This document shows, in pieces, positions 19,107 to 29,312 of a stretch of DNA of 64,000 nucleotides. The position numbers and the translations under genes are program-made. Origin of the DNA: Pseudomonas silvicola (GTDB lineage Bacteria; Pseudomonadota; Gammaproteobacteria; Pseudomonadales; Pseudomonadaceae); NCBI RefSeq assembly GCF_026651855.1, contig NZ_CP093280.1:598001-662000 (forward strand). Reading direction: 5' to 3'. The notes under the pieces are model-generated. The model was not told the DNA's origin and did not search any database. It saw only the letters and a list, made by a program, of their open reading frames with translations. Position 1 is the first letter of the stretch; every line of letters starts with the position of its first letter.

Positions 19107-19562
19107 ATGAACCAGGATTGCATTGAATTGCAGGCCATCCTGCACCACGACATCCCCCTGACCCGCGACATGGGCCTGACGGTGCAAGGCTGGCAGGGCG
19201 GCGCCTTGCGCCTGCATCTCCCCTTGGCACCCAACGTCAACCACAAGAGCACAATGTTTGGTGGCAGCCTGTATTGCGGCGCCGTGCTGGCGGGCTGGGG
19301 CTGGTTGCACCTGCGCTTGCGCGAGGCGGGCGTCGAGGGCGGGCATATCGTGATTCAGGAAGGGCAGATCAGCTATCCGTTGCCGGTCACCGGGGATGCC
19401 GAGGCGGTATGCGAGGCGCCGGATGAGAAGACCTGGAAGCGCTTCGTGGCGATGTGGCAGCGGTATGGGCGGGCGCGGCTGGAGCTCAGGACCTACCTGG
19501 TGAACCAGGGAAGCCGTGAGCAGGCTGTTACGTTCACGGGCCAGTACGTTCTGCATCGGTAG
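19107..19562 (+). CDS. YiiD C-terminal-type thioesterase domain protein
   Basis: A 151-residue hotdog-fold protein. The segment LAPNVNHKSTMFGGSLYCGAVLAGWG matches the putative thioesterase family found at the C terminus of YiiD. The start at 19107 has GGGAGA about 11 bases upstream; an ATG at 19095 is too close to that site. It follows dctD by 4 bases and may be cotranscribed. The acyl substrate is unknown. Confidence 0.78.
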   Translation: MNQDCIELQAILHHDIPLTRDMGLTVQGWQGGALRLHLPLAPNVNHKSTMFGGSLYCGAVLAGWGWLHLRLREAGVEGGHIVIQEGQISYPLPVTGDAEAVCEAPDEKTWKRFVAMWQRYGRARLELRTYLVNQGSREQAVTFTGQYVLHR

Positions 19563-19570
19563 CGGTGCGC

Positions 19571-19632
19571 CGGCCCCACAGGGCCGCATGAGCCTTGTGG
19601 AACCCCTGCAGGACCGGGCGAAGCGCGGTAAA
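19571..19632. repeat. Hairpin plus REP-type unit between convergent genes
   Basis: A perfect hairpin (CGGCCC, loop CACA, GGGCCG; 19571-19586) is followed at 19610-19632 by AGGACCGGGCGAAGCGCGG. The latter is a member of the dispersed repeat family seen again near 37.8 and 45.3 kb. It separates the thioesterase from the convergent cysQ. Confidence 0.55.
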
Positions 19633-19647
19633 ACGGCGACGCCGTGC

Positions 19648-20475
19648 TCAGACCCTGGCCAACCGCAACAAGGTCTCACGCCAAGCCGCCTGGGCCGGCA
19701 ACGCCAGGAAAAAGGTATTGAGCAACGACTCCCGTGCCGGGTAAGTAAACGCCTGCCCCTCGATATCCAGGACTTCACCGCCAGCACCCTCCAGCACCCC
19801 TTGGGCGGCCGCGGTATCCCATTGCGAGGTGGGCGCCAGCCGCGGGTAGCAATCAGCCGCCCCCTCAGCCAGCAAGCAGAACTTCAACGAGCTGCCAACG
19901 CTGGCAAGTGCCAGTTTCCCCTGGCTATCGGCCAACCCTGCCAGCAAACGCTCCTGCTCCGGGCTGGAATGCCGGCGGCTGGCCACCACGGTAAACGCTT
20001 CACCTGCTGGCGGCTGATTGCGTACCCGAATTTCTTCCGGCGCCTGGCCGGCCCTGGCACGCCAGGCCCCCAGCCCCGCGCCACCGTAGTAGCAGCAACC
20101 ATCGGTAGGCGTGGATACCACCCCGAACACCACGCGGCCCTGGTCGATCAGGGCGATGTTGACGGTGAACTCTTCACTGCCGGAAATGAACTCCTTGGTG
20201 CCGTCCAACGGGTCTACCAGCCACCAGCGGGTCCAGCGCTGGCGCTCGGCCAGGGAGATACCGCAGTCCTCTTCCGACAGAATCGGGATGGTGGCATCCA
20301 GCGCCTGCAGGCCTGCGACAATAACGTGGTGCGCGGCCAGGTCGGCGGCGGTCACGGGCGAATCGTCCGCCTTGGAGGTCACCGCCACATCGGCGCGCCA
20401 GAACGGCAGGATGGCCTCGCCAGCCTTGTGTGCCAGTTCGATCACGCCCGGCAGCAACGGGTGGGGAAAGGTCAT
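19648..20475 (-). CDS. cysQ: 3'(2'),5'-bisphosphate nucleotidase
   Basis: Removes the 3'-phosphate from adenosine 3',5'-bisphosphate (PAP) and PAPS, protecting sulfur assimilation. The 275-residue inositol-monophosphatase fold shows the metal sites ILSEEDCG, WLVDPLDGTKEF and APTSQWDTAAAQGVLE. CysQ-specific SPVTAADLAAH is present near the N terminus. Its start overlaps the nudE stop by 4 bases (nudE is transcribed first), so the two nucleotide-cleaning enzymes form an operon. Confidence 0.93.
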   Translation of the reverse strand: MTFPHPLLPGVIELAHKAGEAILPFWRADVAVTSKADDSPVTAADLAAHHVIVAGLQALDATIPILSEEDCGISLAERQRWTRWWLVDPLDGTKEFISGSEEFTVNIALIDQGRVVFGVVSTPTDGCCYYGGAGLGAWRARAGQAPEEIRVRNQPPAGEAFTVVASRRHSSPEQERLLAGLADSQGKLALASVGSSLKFCLLAEGAADCYPRLAPTSQWDTAAAQGVLEGAGGEVLDIEGQAFTYPARESLLNTFFLALPAQAAWRETLLRLARV

Positions 20476-21038
20476 AGGGTAAATGCTCCACGCTGGATCA
20501 GCAGGTCACGGGCCAGGTACAGGGCGGCAAGCGCCCGGCCCTCGGAAAATTGCGGGTGGGTGGCCAGGGCCGACAGCTCGCGCAGGTTGACCTTGTCCAG
20601 CCCCATGGGCTCGGGCTCGTCACCTTCCAGGCGCTCTTCGTAGAGGTCGGTGGCCAGCACCACCTGGATCTTCTGGCTCATGTAGCCCGGTGACAACGAC
20701 AGCTCGGTCAAGTGCTCCAACTGGTGGGCACCGAAACCGGCTTCCTCTTTCAGCTCCCGGTTCGCCGCGGCCAGCACGTCTTCGCCGGGTTCGATCAAAC
20801 CCTTGGGCAAGGACAGCTCATAGGCATCGGTGCCGCCGCAATACTCTTCGATCAGCACCGCGTGTTCGGCGTCGAGCATGGCCACGATCATCACTGCGCC
20901 GTAACCGTTACCGCGCCCCACCAACCGCTCATAGGTGCGCTCCACGCCGTTGGAAAAGCGCAGTTGCACCTCCTCGACCCGGAACAGACGGCTATTGGCT
21001 ACAATTTCGCGGGCAAGAACGGTGGGTTTCTGGCGCAT
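20472..21038 (-). CDS. nudE: ADP compounds hydrolase (Nudix)
   Basis: A 188-residue Nudix enzyme that cleaves ADP-ribose, NADH and diadenosine polyphosphates. The Nudix box GLIEPGEDVLAAANRELKEEAGF is complete (GX5EX7REUXEEXG). I chose the ATG at 21038, which has AAGGAG upstream and gives the family start MRQKPTVLAREIVANSRLF. It is divergent from yrfG and coupled to cysQ. The pairing of an ADP-ribose hydrolase with a PAP phosphatase is conserved in pseudomonads, as I recall it. Confidence 0.92.
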   Translation of the reverse strand: MRQKPTVLAREIVANSRLFRVEEVQLRFSNGVERTYERLVGRGNGYGAVMIVAMLDAEHAVLIEEYCGGTDAYELSLPKGLIEPGEDVLAAANRELKEEAGFGAHQLEHLTELSLSPGYMSQKIQVVLATDLYEERLEGDEPEPMGLDKVNLRELSALATHPQFSEGRALAALYLARDLLIQRGAFTL

Positions 21039-21129
21039 GGGGCGGCTCCTTGGCGTGAACGGGTTACTATACCGTGGCTTGGCGGCGCAAATGCCATTCT
21101 TGTCCACCTACAGCCTGAGAATCTTTGGT

Positions 21130-21792
21130 ATGCAAGCCATAACCTGGCGCGATATAGACACAGTCCTGCTGGACATGGACGGCACCCTGCTGGACCTGCA
21201 TTACGACAACCATTTCTGGCTGGAGCACCTGCCCCAGCGCTATGCCGAAACCCACGGCGTAAGCCGGGCGATGGCGGAAATGGAGATGCGGCCACTGTTC
21301 GAAAAGAACGCCGGCACACTGAACTGGTACTGCCTGGACTTCTGGAGCACCGAGCTGCGCCTGCCGATACGCGACCTGAAGCTGGAAACCGCGCACCTGA
21401 TCGCCCTGCGCGCCCACGCCGATACCTTTCTGGCCGCCGTGCGCCAGGCCGGCAAGCGGGTGATCCTGATCACCAATGCCCACCGTGACTCGCTGTCGGT
21501 GAAGCTTGAGCGTGTGGCGCTGGCGCCCTATTTCGAACGCCTGATCAGCTCCCATGACTATGGCTTTCCCAAGGAGAGCCAGAACTTCTGGAGCGCGCTG
21601 CAGGACGATATCGCCTTCGACCCGGCCCGCAGCCTGTTCATCGATGACACCCTGGCCATTCTGCGCAGTGCCCGCACCTTCGGTATCGCCCATCTTCTGG
21701 CCGTGCGCGAGCCCGATAGCCGCAAAGGCCCCAAGGACACCGAAGAATTCAGCGCAGTGGACAGTTACCTGGAACTGCTCCAGGGGTTGTGA
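21130..21792 (+). CDS. yrfG: GMP/IMP 5'-nucleotidase (HAD hydrolase)
   Basis: A 220-residue HAD-superfamily phosphatase. Motif I is VLLDMDGTLLDLHYDNHFW, motif II ITNAHRDS, and motif IV FIDDTLAILRSA. The HYDNHFWLEHLPQRYAE segment is characteristic of YrfG, which dephosphorylates GMP and IMP in E. coli. It is divergent from nudE, forming a nucleotide-housekeeping locus with cysQ. The start at 21130 is the first ATG giving the family N terminus; the ribosome binding site is weak (TTTGGT). Confidence 0.9.
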   Translation: MQAITWRDIDTVLLDMDGTLLDLHYDNHFWLEHLPQRYAETHGVSRAMAEMEMRPLFEKNAGTLNWYCLDFWSTELRLPIRDLKLETAHLIALRAHADTFLAAVRQAGKRVILITNAHRDSLSVKLERVALAPYFERLISSHDYGFPKESQNFWSALQDDIAFDPARSLFIDDTLAILRSARTFGIAHLLAVREPDSRKGPKDTEEFSAVDSYLELLQGL

Positions 21793-21891
21793 CTGATCGA
21801 AGCGGTCTATGACGGCATCGGCACAGGCAACTGGACGGCATACCGGCCAGGGGCATAGGCTTGTGGCAGATCTCCACGCCGGTACCGCGCC

Positions 21892-22710
21892 ATGAATACG
21901 CCCGCCCTGGATCTCGCCGCGCCCGCGGCCAGCCAGACCTACAGCTACCAGAACCTGGACCAGGGCGACGAAGCCAGCACCGCGCTGGCCGAGGAAGTGG
22001 CGTTGGCCATTGCCTACAACGGCATCAGCCAGGCCGTGATGCTGGTCAGCCCCACTGACCTGGAAGACTTTATCGTCGGTTTCAGCCTGGGCAGCGGCAT
22101 CATCGCCTCGGCGGACGAGATCTATGACCTGAAACTCGGCGGCTGTGGCTCGGCCATGCAGGCTGAAGTGGAAATCTCCAGCCGTGCTTTCTGGAACCTC
22201 AAGGACCAGCGGCGCCAGTTGGCCGGCACCAGTGGCTGCGGACTGTGTGGCGTGGAAGCGGTGGAGCAGGCCTTGCCAGAGCTGGACGTGTTGCCTGGCG
22301 CGCCGCTGCCGCCCCTACAATGGCTCGATGGCCTGCGCCAGCGTATCAGCCAGTTCCAGCCCCTTGGCCAGCATTGCGGCGCGGTACACGCGGCGGTGTT
22401 CATGGACGGGCAAGGCGAACTGCTGATGGGCCGCGAAGACATTGGCCGCCACAATGCCCTGGACAAGCTGATCGGCGGCCTTGTTCGCCAACAGATCAAT
22501 ACCCGGGGTGGGGTGGCGATCGTCACCAGCCGTTGCAGCCTGGAGTTGATCCAGAAGGTGCTGCGCGCCGGCATCCAGACGCTGGTCAGCCTGTCATCGC
22601 CCACGGGGCTGGCGCTGCAGTGGGCGCGGCGGCACAACTTGAACCTGATTCATCTTCCGCAGAAAAACGGGCCGCGCGTATACAGCGCTTCCACAGTCCT
22701 CGGGAGCTGA
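21892..22710 (+). CDS. fdhD: Formate dehydrogenase accessory sulfurtransferase
   Basis: Transfers sulfur from cysteine desulfurase to the molybdenum cofactor of formate dehydrogenase. The 272-residue protein has the conserved CxxC loop (GTSGCGLCGVEAVE) whose cysteines carry the persulfide. It also has MGREDIGRHNALDKLIG, VTSRCSLELIQK and VSLSSPTGLAL. No formate dehydrogenase genes lie in the window, so it acts in trans. Confidence 0.94.
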   Translation: MNTPALDLAAPAASQTYSYQNLDQGDEASTALAEEVALAIAYNGISQAVMLVSPTDLEDFIVGFSLGSGIIASADEIYDLKLGGCGSAMQAEVEISSRAFWNLKDQRRQLAGTSGCGLCGVEAVEQALPELDVLPGAPLPPLQWLDGLRQRISQFQPLGQHCGAVHAAVFMDGQGELLMGREDIGRHNALDKLIGGLVRQQINTRGGVAIVTSRCSLELIQKVLRAGIQTLVSLSSPTGLALQWARRHNLNLIHLPQKNGPRVYSASTVLGS

Positions 22711-22747
22711 TTTTCTTCAGCTTCTTCATGTGGAAAAGCCTGCGAAA

Positions 22748-22776
22748 AAGGCCTTTTCATTGCTGAAAAAGGCCTT
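22748..22776. terminator. Possible terminator after fdhD
   Basis: A stem of AAGGCCTTTTC and GAAAAAGGCCTT with one bulged A and a 6-base loop. T-richness is on the minus-strand side; on the plus strand the stem is followed by CCCGAAG. Position, 37 bases after fdhD, suggests a terminator, but it is not canonical for plus. Confidence 0.4.
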
Positions 22777-22932
22777 CCCGAAGTACATCTGACCCAGCAA
22801 AACTCATAAAGTTTCATCTTGAAAACAATGAGTTATTGAATTGTGTACAAGTCGTGTTATTCGTCGGTTTTTCATTGTCAGCCATGTTACAGAGCCTCAG
22901 GATCGCGCCGTCATTCCACTGAGACTTTGTCT

Positions 22933-23400
22933 ATGAAGTACACCTCGATTCTCTTGTTGTCCCTGAGCCTGGTCAGCGGCTTCGCGTCGGCTGGCGGCAC
23001 TGCAGAAGCAGGTATCGGCGGCGCATTGGGTGGGGTACTGGGCGCAGCGGTCGGCCAGCAGCTGGGCGGCAGCACCGGCGCGGCCATCGGTGCCGGCCTG
23101 GGTGGTGCTGGCGGTGCCGCGGTAGGCGCCAACAAGCACAGCCGTGGCCAGGCAGCCATTGGCGGTGGCCTGGGCGCGGCAGGCGGCAACGTGCTGGGCC
23201 ATAGCGTGGGCGGCAGCACCGGCGGCCTGATCGGCGCGGCAGCAGGGGGTGGCGCGGGTGGCGCGCTGGGTAACTACATGGGCAACGAAAGCAACCGCGA
23301 GGCGCATAGCCGCGGGCACTACGACGACCGCCGTCATTACCGCGGGCATGACCGTCGCCACTGGGACCGCCACGACCGTCGCGATTGGCACCGCCGTTAA
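22933..23400 (+). CDS. Secreted glycine-zipper protein with His/Arg-rich tail
   Basis: A 155-residue protein with a signal peptide (MKYTSILLLSLSLVSGFASA). Residues about 27-115 are repeated Gly-zipper units (GGALGGVLGAAVGQQLGG, GAAIGAGLGGAGGAAVG, GGLIGAAAGGGAGGALG). These resemble the membrane-inserting Rick_17kDa/YMGG families. The C terminus (about 120-155) is extremely rich in His, Arg and Asp (repeats of RRH and DRHD), suggesting metal or anionic-surface binding. There is no lipobox. The ribosome binding site is weak. It could be an envelope-stress or biofilm-related protein, but its function is unknown. Confidence 0.75.
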   Translation: MKYTSILLLSLSLVSGFASAGGTAEAGIGGALGGVLGAAVGQQLGGSTGAAIGAGLGGAGGAAVGANKHSRGQAAIGGGLGAAGGNVLGHSVGGSTGGLIGAAAGGGAGGALGNYMGNESNREAHSRGHYDDRRHYRGHDRRHWDRHDRRDWHRR

Positions 23401-23436
23401 GCCCCAGCGGGGCCCTGCATCCTCTCCCCCTGTGAA

Positions 23437-23865
23437 TCAGAGGAGCCGCTGCAGGGCCTCGCGCAGGTTGGCCGGGATGGCCACCGGCTGATTGCTGGCG
23501 CGGTCGACGAACACGTGCACGAAGCGCCCCGCCGCACAGGCATCGGCCTCCCCTGCCTTGAACACAGCCAGCTCATACTGCACCGAACTGTTGCCCAGCT
23601 TGCCAACCCGCAGTCCTATTTCGATGCGCTCGGGAAAGGCGATGGAAGCAAAGTAGTCGCACGATGAACTGACTACGAAACCCACTATCGCACCGTCATG
23701 AATATCCAACCCACCCTGTTCGATCAGGTAGGTGTTCACCGCCGTGTCGAAGAAGCTGTAGTAGGTGACGTTGTTGACGTGGCCATACACGTCGTTGTCA
23801 TGCCAGCGCGTGATGATCGGCTGAAAGTGCCGGTAGTCCTCGCGCTGGGGCATTGCTTCGCTCAT
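23437..23865 (-). CDS. 4-hydroxybenzoyl-CoA thioesterase-family acyl-CoA thioesterase
   Basis: A 142-residue hotdog thioesterase. RWHDNDVYGHVNNVTYYSFFDTAVN carries the catalytic Asp of this class. CDYFASIAFPERIEIGLRVGKLGNSSVQYE completes the fold. Its start overlaps the stop of the upstream 3-hydroxyacyl-CoA dehydrogenase by 4 bases, implying joint action on a hydroxyacyl or acyl-CoA. The same pair occurs near carnitine/betaine genes in some pseudomonads, as I recall; here those are absent. Confidence 0.85.
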   Translation of the reverse strand: MSEAMPQREDYRHFQPIITRWHDNDVYGHVNNVTYYSFFDTAVNTYLIEQGGLDIHDGAIVGFVVSSSCDYFASIAFPERIEIGLRVGKLGNSSVQYELAVFKAGEADACAAGRFVHVFVDRASNQPVAIPANLREALQRLL

Positions 23866-25097
23866 CCGTGGTTCACCTGTGCAAAAGTACCGCCCTCGCG
23901 GGCCAGGCGGCTGATCAGTTCAGCCGGCTGCCAATGCTCGCCGAAGCGCCCCTTGAATTCCAGCAGGCGTCGCTCGATCTCGGCCAACCCCTGCTTGTCG
24001 GCCCAGGCCATGGGGCCGCCACCTTCCTTGGGAAACCCGTAACCGTTGAGGTACACCAGGTCGATGTCGTGGGCCGACTGGGCGATGCCCTCCTGCAGGA
24101 TCTTCGCCCCTTCGTTGACCAGCGCCAGCACACAACGGTCGACGATCTCCTCGGCACCGATGGCGCGGCGGTCGTAGCCCATGCCATGGCTGACACCGAC
24201 CACCAGGGCGTCGACCTCGTCGTCGTGCTCGGCCTGACGGCTGTCCTGTTCGTAATGGTAATACCCGTCACCACTTTTCTGGCCGAAGCGGCCCATCTCG
24301 CAGAGACGGTTGTCGACCTGCACCTCAGGTGCATCCATGCCTTTGCCCGACATTTGCCGCGTACGCCATTCCAGGTCGATGCCTACCACGTCGTACATGC
24401 GGAAAGGCCCCATGGCGAAGCCGAAGCCCTGCAGCGCCGAGTCCACCTCAAACGGCAGCGAACCTTCCAGCAGCATCATCCGCGCCTCTTTGGCGTAAGG
24501 GTGCAACATGCGGTTGCCAATGAAGCCGTGGCAATTCCCGGACACCACACTGACCTTGCCCATGCGATCGCCCAGCGCCAGGCCTGCTTGCAACACTTCA
24601 GGCGCGGTCTTGGCGCCCCGCACCACTTCCAGCAGCTTCATGATGTGCGCGGGGCTGAAGAAATGCAGGCCCAGGACCTGTTCTGGACGGCTGGTAACCG
24701 CGGCGATGGCATCGATGTCCAGCGCCGAGGTGTTGCTGGCCAGGATGGCGCCGGGCTTGAGCAGCCGGTCCAGCTCGCGAAAGATCTGTTGCTTGAGTTC
24801 CAGGTTTTCGTACACGGCCTCGATCACCAGGTCCACGTCGAAGATCGCCGGGTAATCGGCAACTTTGGTAATGCGCGCCAGGCGCCTGTCCGCCTCGGCC
24901 CGGTCGATTCGGCCTTGCTCGACATTGTGGGTCCAGGTATGCCCGACGGTTTCCAGCGCCTGGTTGAGCATCTGCGGATTGGTGTCCATCCATTTGACCT
25001 GGATGCCGGCAGCGGCCAGGCACATCACGATGCCCCGCCCCATGGTTCCGGCCCCGATCACGGCGGCGCGCTGAATATCGTAGGTGCTTTGGCTCAT
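23862..25097 (-). CDS. 3-hydroxyacyl-CoA dehydrogenase
   Basis: NAD-dependent oxidation of an L-3-hydroxyacyl-CoA to the 3-ketoacyl-CoA. The 411-residue protein starts at 25097 (AGAGGA upstream). It shows the Rossmann motif AAVIGAGTMGRGIVMCLA, ASNTSALDIDAIA, GLHFFSPAHIMKLLEVV with the catalytic His, and GFIGNRML. The C-terminal domain is duplicated (FGFAMGPFRMYDVVGID and a second copy YLNGYGFPKEGGGPMAWAD). This resembles the dehydrogenase half of FadB without the enoyl-CoA hydratase part. It forms an operon with the downstream thioesterase. Confidence 0.88.
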   Translation of the reverse strand: MSQSTYDIQRAAVIGAGTMGRGIVMCLAAAGIQVKWMDTNPQMLNQALETVGHTWTHNVEQGRIDRAEADRRLARITKVADYPAIFDVDLVIEAVYENLELKQQIFRELDRLLKPGAILASNTSALDIDAIAAVTSRPEQVLGLHFFSPAHIMKLLEVVRGAKTAPEVLQAGLALGDRMGKVSVVSGNCHGFIGNRMLHPYAKEARMMLLEGSLPFEVDSALQGFGFAMGPFRMYDVVGIDLEWRTRQMSGKGMDAPEVQVDNRLCEMGRFGQKSGDGYYHYEQDSRQAEHDDEVDALVVGVSHGMGYDRRAIGAEEIVDRCVLALVNEGAKILQEGIAQSAHDIDLVYLNGYGFPKEGGGPMAWADKQGLAEIERRLLEFKGRFGEHWQPAELISRLAREGGTFAQVNHG

Positions 25098-25231
25098 GGC
25101 AGATCCTCTGATGAAGGTAGCTGGGCAATCCACAAACCATAGAACAGCGAGGGCGGGTTTTGAACTTTATTCGTGTGATGGGGGTTATTCAGGGGGTGAA
25201 TCGGTACGGGGCGACAGCCTATCGCGCGCAC

Positions 25232-25261
25232 AAAAAAACCGCCTCGGTGGGCGGTTTTTTT
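25232..25261. terminator. Intrinsic terminator of pckA (bidirectional form)
   Basis: A 12-bp stem with A7 on one side and T7 on the other (AAAAAAACCGCC / GGCGGTTTTTTT, loop TCGGTG), 14 bases beyond the pckA stop on the minus strand. It is symmetric, so it can work in both directions. Confidence 0.92.
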
Positions 25262-25274
25262 GAGGCCACTGCTA

Positions 25275-26887
<1,613 letters not shown>

Positions 26888-26998
26888 GCTCTAAAAGTGG
26901 GCCGGATTATGCCAGAAACGTCCAGAAATAGTAGAGGCCTCCTGTCGAAACGGCGACAACCCGACGCTACTGGCATGATCCTGCTTAACTTAAACGTT

Positions 26999-27901
26999 TC
27001 AGTGACGGGTATCTGACGGGACCTCCAGCCCCCCACCGGCGAATAGCTGGGTAACTTCAGTGCTATCAAAGAGATAGCGCTGGCTGCAGAACTGGCAATC
27101 GATCTCGATCACACCGCCACGTTCGGCCACCAATGCCTGGGCATCAGCCTCGCCAAGGCTGATCAATGCACGGGAAGAACGCTCTCGCGAGCAGCTGCAA
27201 TTGAACCGCAGCGGTTGCACATCGAACAGGCGCACGGCCTGGTCATGGTAAAGGCGGTGCAACACGGTCTCGTTATCCAGCCCCAGCAGCTCTTCAGCGG
27301 TGAGGGTACCGGCCAGCACGGTTGCGTCCTGCCAGCTGGCTTCGCGCTCCTCGGCATCCTTCAGCTTGTCGGCCGGCAGTTGCTGCAACAGCATGCCGCG
27401 AGCACGGGAACCGTTGGCGTGCAGCCAGAACCGTGTGCCCAGCTGCTCGGAGACCTTGAAGTAGTTGGTGAAACACTCCGAGAGGTCGGCGCCGTCCAAT
27501 TCGACGATGCCCTGGTAGCGCTGACCCTTGTTTGGGTCTACGGTCATTGCCAGCACACCATTGGGCATCAGGTCGGCCAGGGTCGCGCCCGCAGGAATGG
27601 CATCGGCTTCATAGCGCGCCAGGCCGCGGATATCGCGCTCGCTGGAGCACTCGATCATCAGCAGCGGCACCGGGCCGTCGGAGCGAGCCTGAAGAATGAG
27701 CAGCCCGTCGAACTTCAGGGTGCCGACCAGCAATGCCGCGGCCGCCATGAACTCACCCAGCAGCTGGGCCACCGGTTCCGGGTAGGGGTGCTTGGCCAGG
27801 ACTTCGGCGTAGCTGCGCTCAAGCGAGACCATCTCACCACGAATGTCGCATTCGTCGAAGATGAAACGTTGGGTGTAATCGGTATCCGGTGTGTCGTGCA
27901 T
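26999..27901 (-). CDS. hslO: Hsp33 redox-regulated chaperonin
   Basis: Cytoplasmic holdase chaperone activated when oxidation releases zinc and forms disulfides. The 300 residues show [34 protein letters not shown] and the C-terminal zinc-binding CxC ([10 protein letters not shown]) and CxxC ([10 protein letters not shown]) pairs. The start is uncertain: I chose the ATG at 27901, which gives the family-typical N terminus; a TTG at 27931 would add 10 residues. Neither has a good ribosome binding site. Confidence 0.95.
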   Translation of the reverse strand: MHDTPDTDYTQRFIFDECDIRGEMVSLERSYAEVLAKHPYPEPVAQLLGEFMAAAALLVGTLKFDGLLILQARSDGPVPLLMIECSSERDIRGLARYEADAIPAGATLADLMPNGVLAMTVDPNKGQRYQGIVELDGADLSECFTNYFKVSEQLGTRFWLHANGSRARGMLLQQLPADKLKDAEEREASWQDATVLAGTLTAEELLGLDNETVLHRLYHDQAVRLFDVQPLRFNCSCSRERSSRALISLGEADAQALVAERGGVIEIDCQFCSQRYLFDSTEVTQLFAGGGLEVPSDTRH

Positions 27902-28011
27902 AGGGGTCTGGGTATCTGATAATAGTGACAAGATGTTTACAAGGGCCTATAAAAGCCCGTTTTAGAGCACCAGCCTGGTGCGGATCGCTCTGTCTGACAT
28001 AGAGGTATCTT

Positions 28012-28809
28012 ATGAACAAACCCGCACTGTTCCAAGCAAGGTGGAACGTACGAGGGCTGCTGCTGTGTAATCTAGTACCGCTGGCGCTGATTGGGCTGTG
28101 GTTGCTGCCGTCCGGTCATGCGCTGTTCACGTCTTTCGACGAATGGCTGTTCCACCTGCTCAACCAGCCATTGGCGGACCACACCGTGTGGCGTTCGATA
28201 TGGGCAGTGGCAAGCATGCGCCCGTTCGACATCATCGTCGGGTTGATCCTGCTGTCCCTGCTGATTCGCGGTGACTGGGTGATCGAGGCGATCCATGCGC
28301 GTCAGGCAACCATCGCCTTCGTGTCGATGCTGATACTGCTGCTGGTCATCCGGGCGGTGTTCGACAAGGTCTGCGATGCCATGGGCTGGCAACATCACAG
28401 CCCGTCGCTGGTACTGCCAGATGCCATCAAGCTGGGCGACCTGTACCCCAACATCAACCCGCACCTGGAACTCAAGGACGGCTCGAACCAGAGTTTCCCT
28501 GGCGACCACGCCTCGGTGTTGCTGATCTGGGGCATGTTCATGAGCATTTTCGCTCGCCGGTTCGGCCAGTATTTCGTGATCTGGGGGCTGGTGCTGCTGT
28601 TTTCAATGCCTCGCCTGGTCGCTGGCGCCCACTGGGGCCAGGATGACTACATCGGTGGCGTGGCCATGGCCCTGCTGGCGCTGGGCTGGGGCTATTACAC
28701 CCCGTTCGCCGCCTGTGTCTCGACCTGGTTGCTGCGCGTGACCCAGCCGCTGTTCAAAGTGTTGCAGCGTATTCCGCTGGTACGCTGCCTGAGCGTGGTC
28801 AGCGCTTAA
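28012..28809 (+). CDS. PAP2-family membrane phosphatase
   Basis: A 265-residue inner-membrane protein with about six hydrophobic segments. The PAP2 catalytic motifs are SNQSFPGDHASVLLIWG (SGxH-type motif with catalytic His) and GAHWGQDDYIGGVAMALL. The first motif, usually KxxxxxxRP, is represented around LVIRAVFDKV and is not typical. Family members dephosphorylate undecaprenyl pyrophosphate, phosphatidate or lipid A. The substrate is not clear from sequence. Convergent with hslR by a 4-bp overlap. It starts at an AGAGGTAT-preceded ATG. Confidence 0.82.
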   Translation: MNKPALFQARWNVRGLLLCNLVPLALIGLWLLPSGHALFTSFDEWLFHLLNQPLADHTVWRSIWAVASMRPFDIIVGLILLSLLIRGDWVIEAIHARQATIAFVSMLILLLVIRAVFDKVCDAMGWQHHSPSLVLPDAIKLGDLYPNINPHLELKDGSNQSFPGDHASVLLIWGMFMSIFARRFGQYFVIWGLVLLFSMPRLVAGAHWGQDDYIGGVAMALLALGWGYYTPFAACVSTWLLRVTQPLFKVLQRIPLVRCLSVVSA

Positions 28810-29204
28810 GACTCGCTGTGGAACTGATGGAGCTGCCGACGCTGTTTCTTGGTCGGCCGCCCATCGGTGGTCACACCCAGCGACCCTGCCTTGCGCAACT
28901 GCGCTGCCTCTTCCCGCTTGGCCACGCTCTGTGGCGTTTCTTCATATAGCTGCTGTGCTTCGGGCGCCCCACGGCGCACTACCGAGAGTGCCTTGACCAC
29001 CACCGTGCGCTCGTCGAAGCCGGTGCGCAGCTGAAACTCATCCCCCACCCTGGGCTCTTTGCCCGGCTTGCAGCGCTCGCCCCGGCAATGCACCTTGCCG
29101 CTTTCTATGGCCGCCTTGGCCAGAGCACGCGTTTTGTAGAAACGCGCTGCCCACAGCCATTTGTCCAGACGAACCTTGTCGTCCTCTTCCTGTTTTTGTG
29201 CCAC
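28806..29204 (-). CDS. hslR: Hsp15 ribosome-associated heat shock protein
   Basis: A 132-residue S4-domain RNA-binding protein that rescues stalled 50S subunits carrying nascent chain-tRNA. VRLDKWLWAARFYKTRALAKAAIESGKVHCRG is the S4 fold (split family motif); the C terminus is a basic helix (TTDGRPTKKQRRQLHQFH). Its stop overlaps the convergent PAP2 gene by 4 bases. hslO, encoding the other heat-shock chaperone, is nearby, as in many gamma-proteobacteria. Confidence 0.94.
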   Translation of the reverse strand: MAQKQEEDDKVRLDKWLWAARFYKTRALAKAAIESGKVHCRGERCKPGKEPRVGDEFQLRTGFDERTVVVKALSVVRRGAPEAQQLYEETPQSVAKREEAAQLRKAGSLGVTTDGRPTKKQRRQLHQFHSES

Positions 29205-29232
29205 TGCGATACCTCAACTCAGGAATTTAATG

Positions 29233-29288
29233 GAACTGTACTACCGTGCCTGTCGGATGCAAGGTCGGACGCCCGACGGGTACAGTTC
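29233..29288. promoter_or_regulatory. Nested inverted repeats upstream of rimA
   Basis: A 9-bp dyad GAACTGTAC (29233-29241) / GTACAGTTC (29280-29288) encloses a second hairpin GTCGG-ACGC-CCGAC (29264-29277). It ends 24 bases before the rimA ATG. It may be an operator between divergent hslR and rimA, or a structured mRNA leader. Confidence 0.45.
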
Positions 29289-29312
29289 AAGGTGAGCCCG
29301 ACGGAGGCAGGG

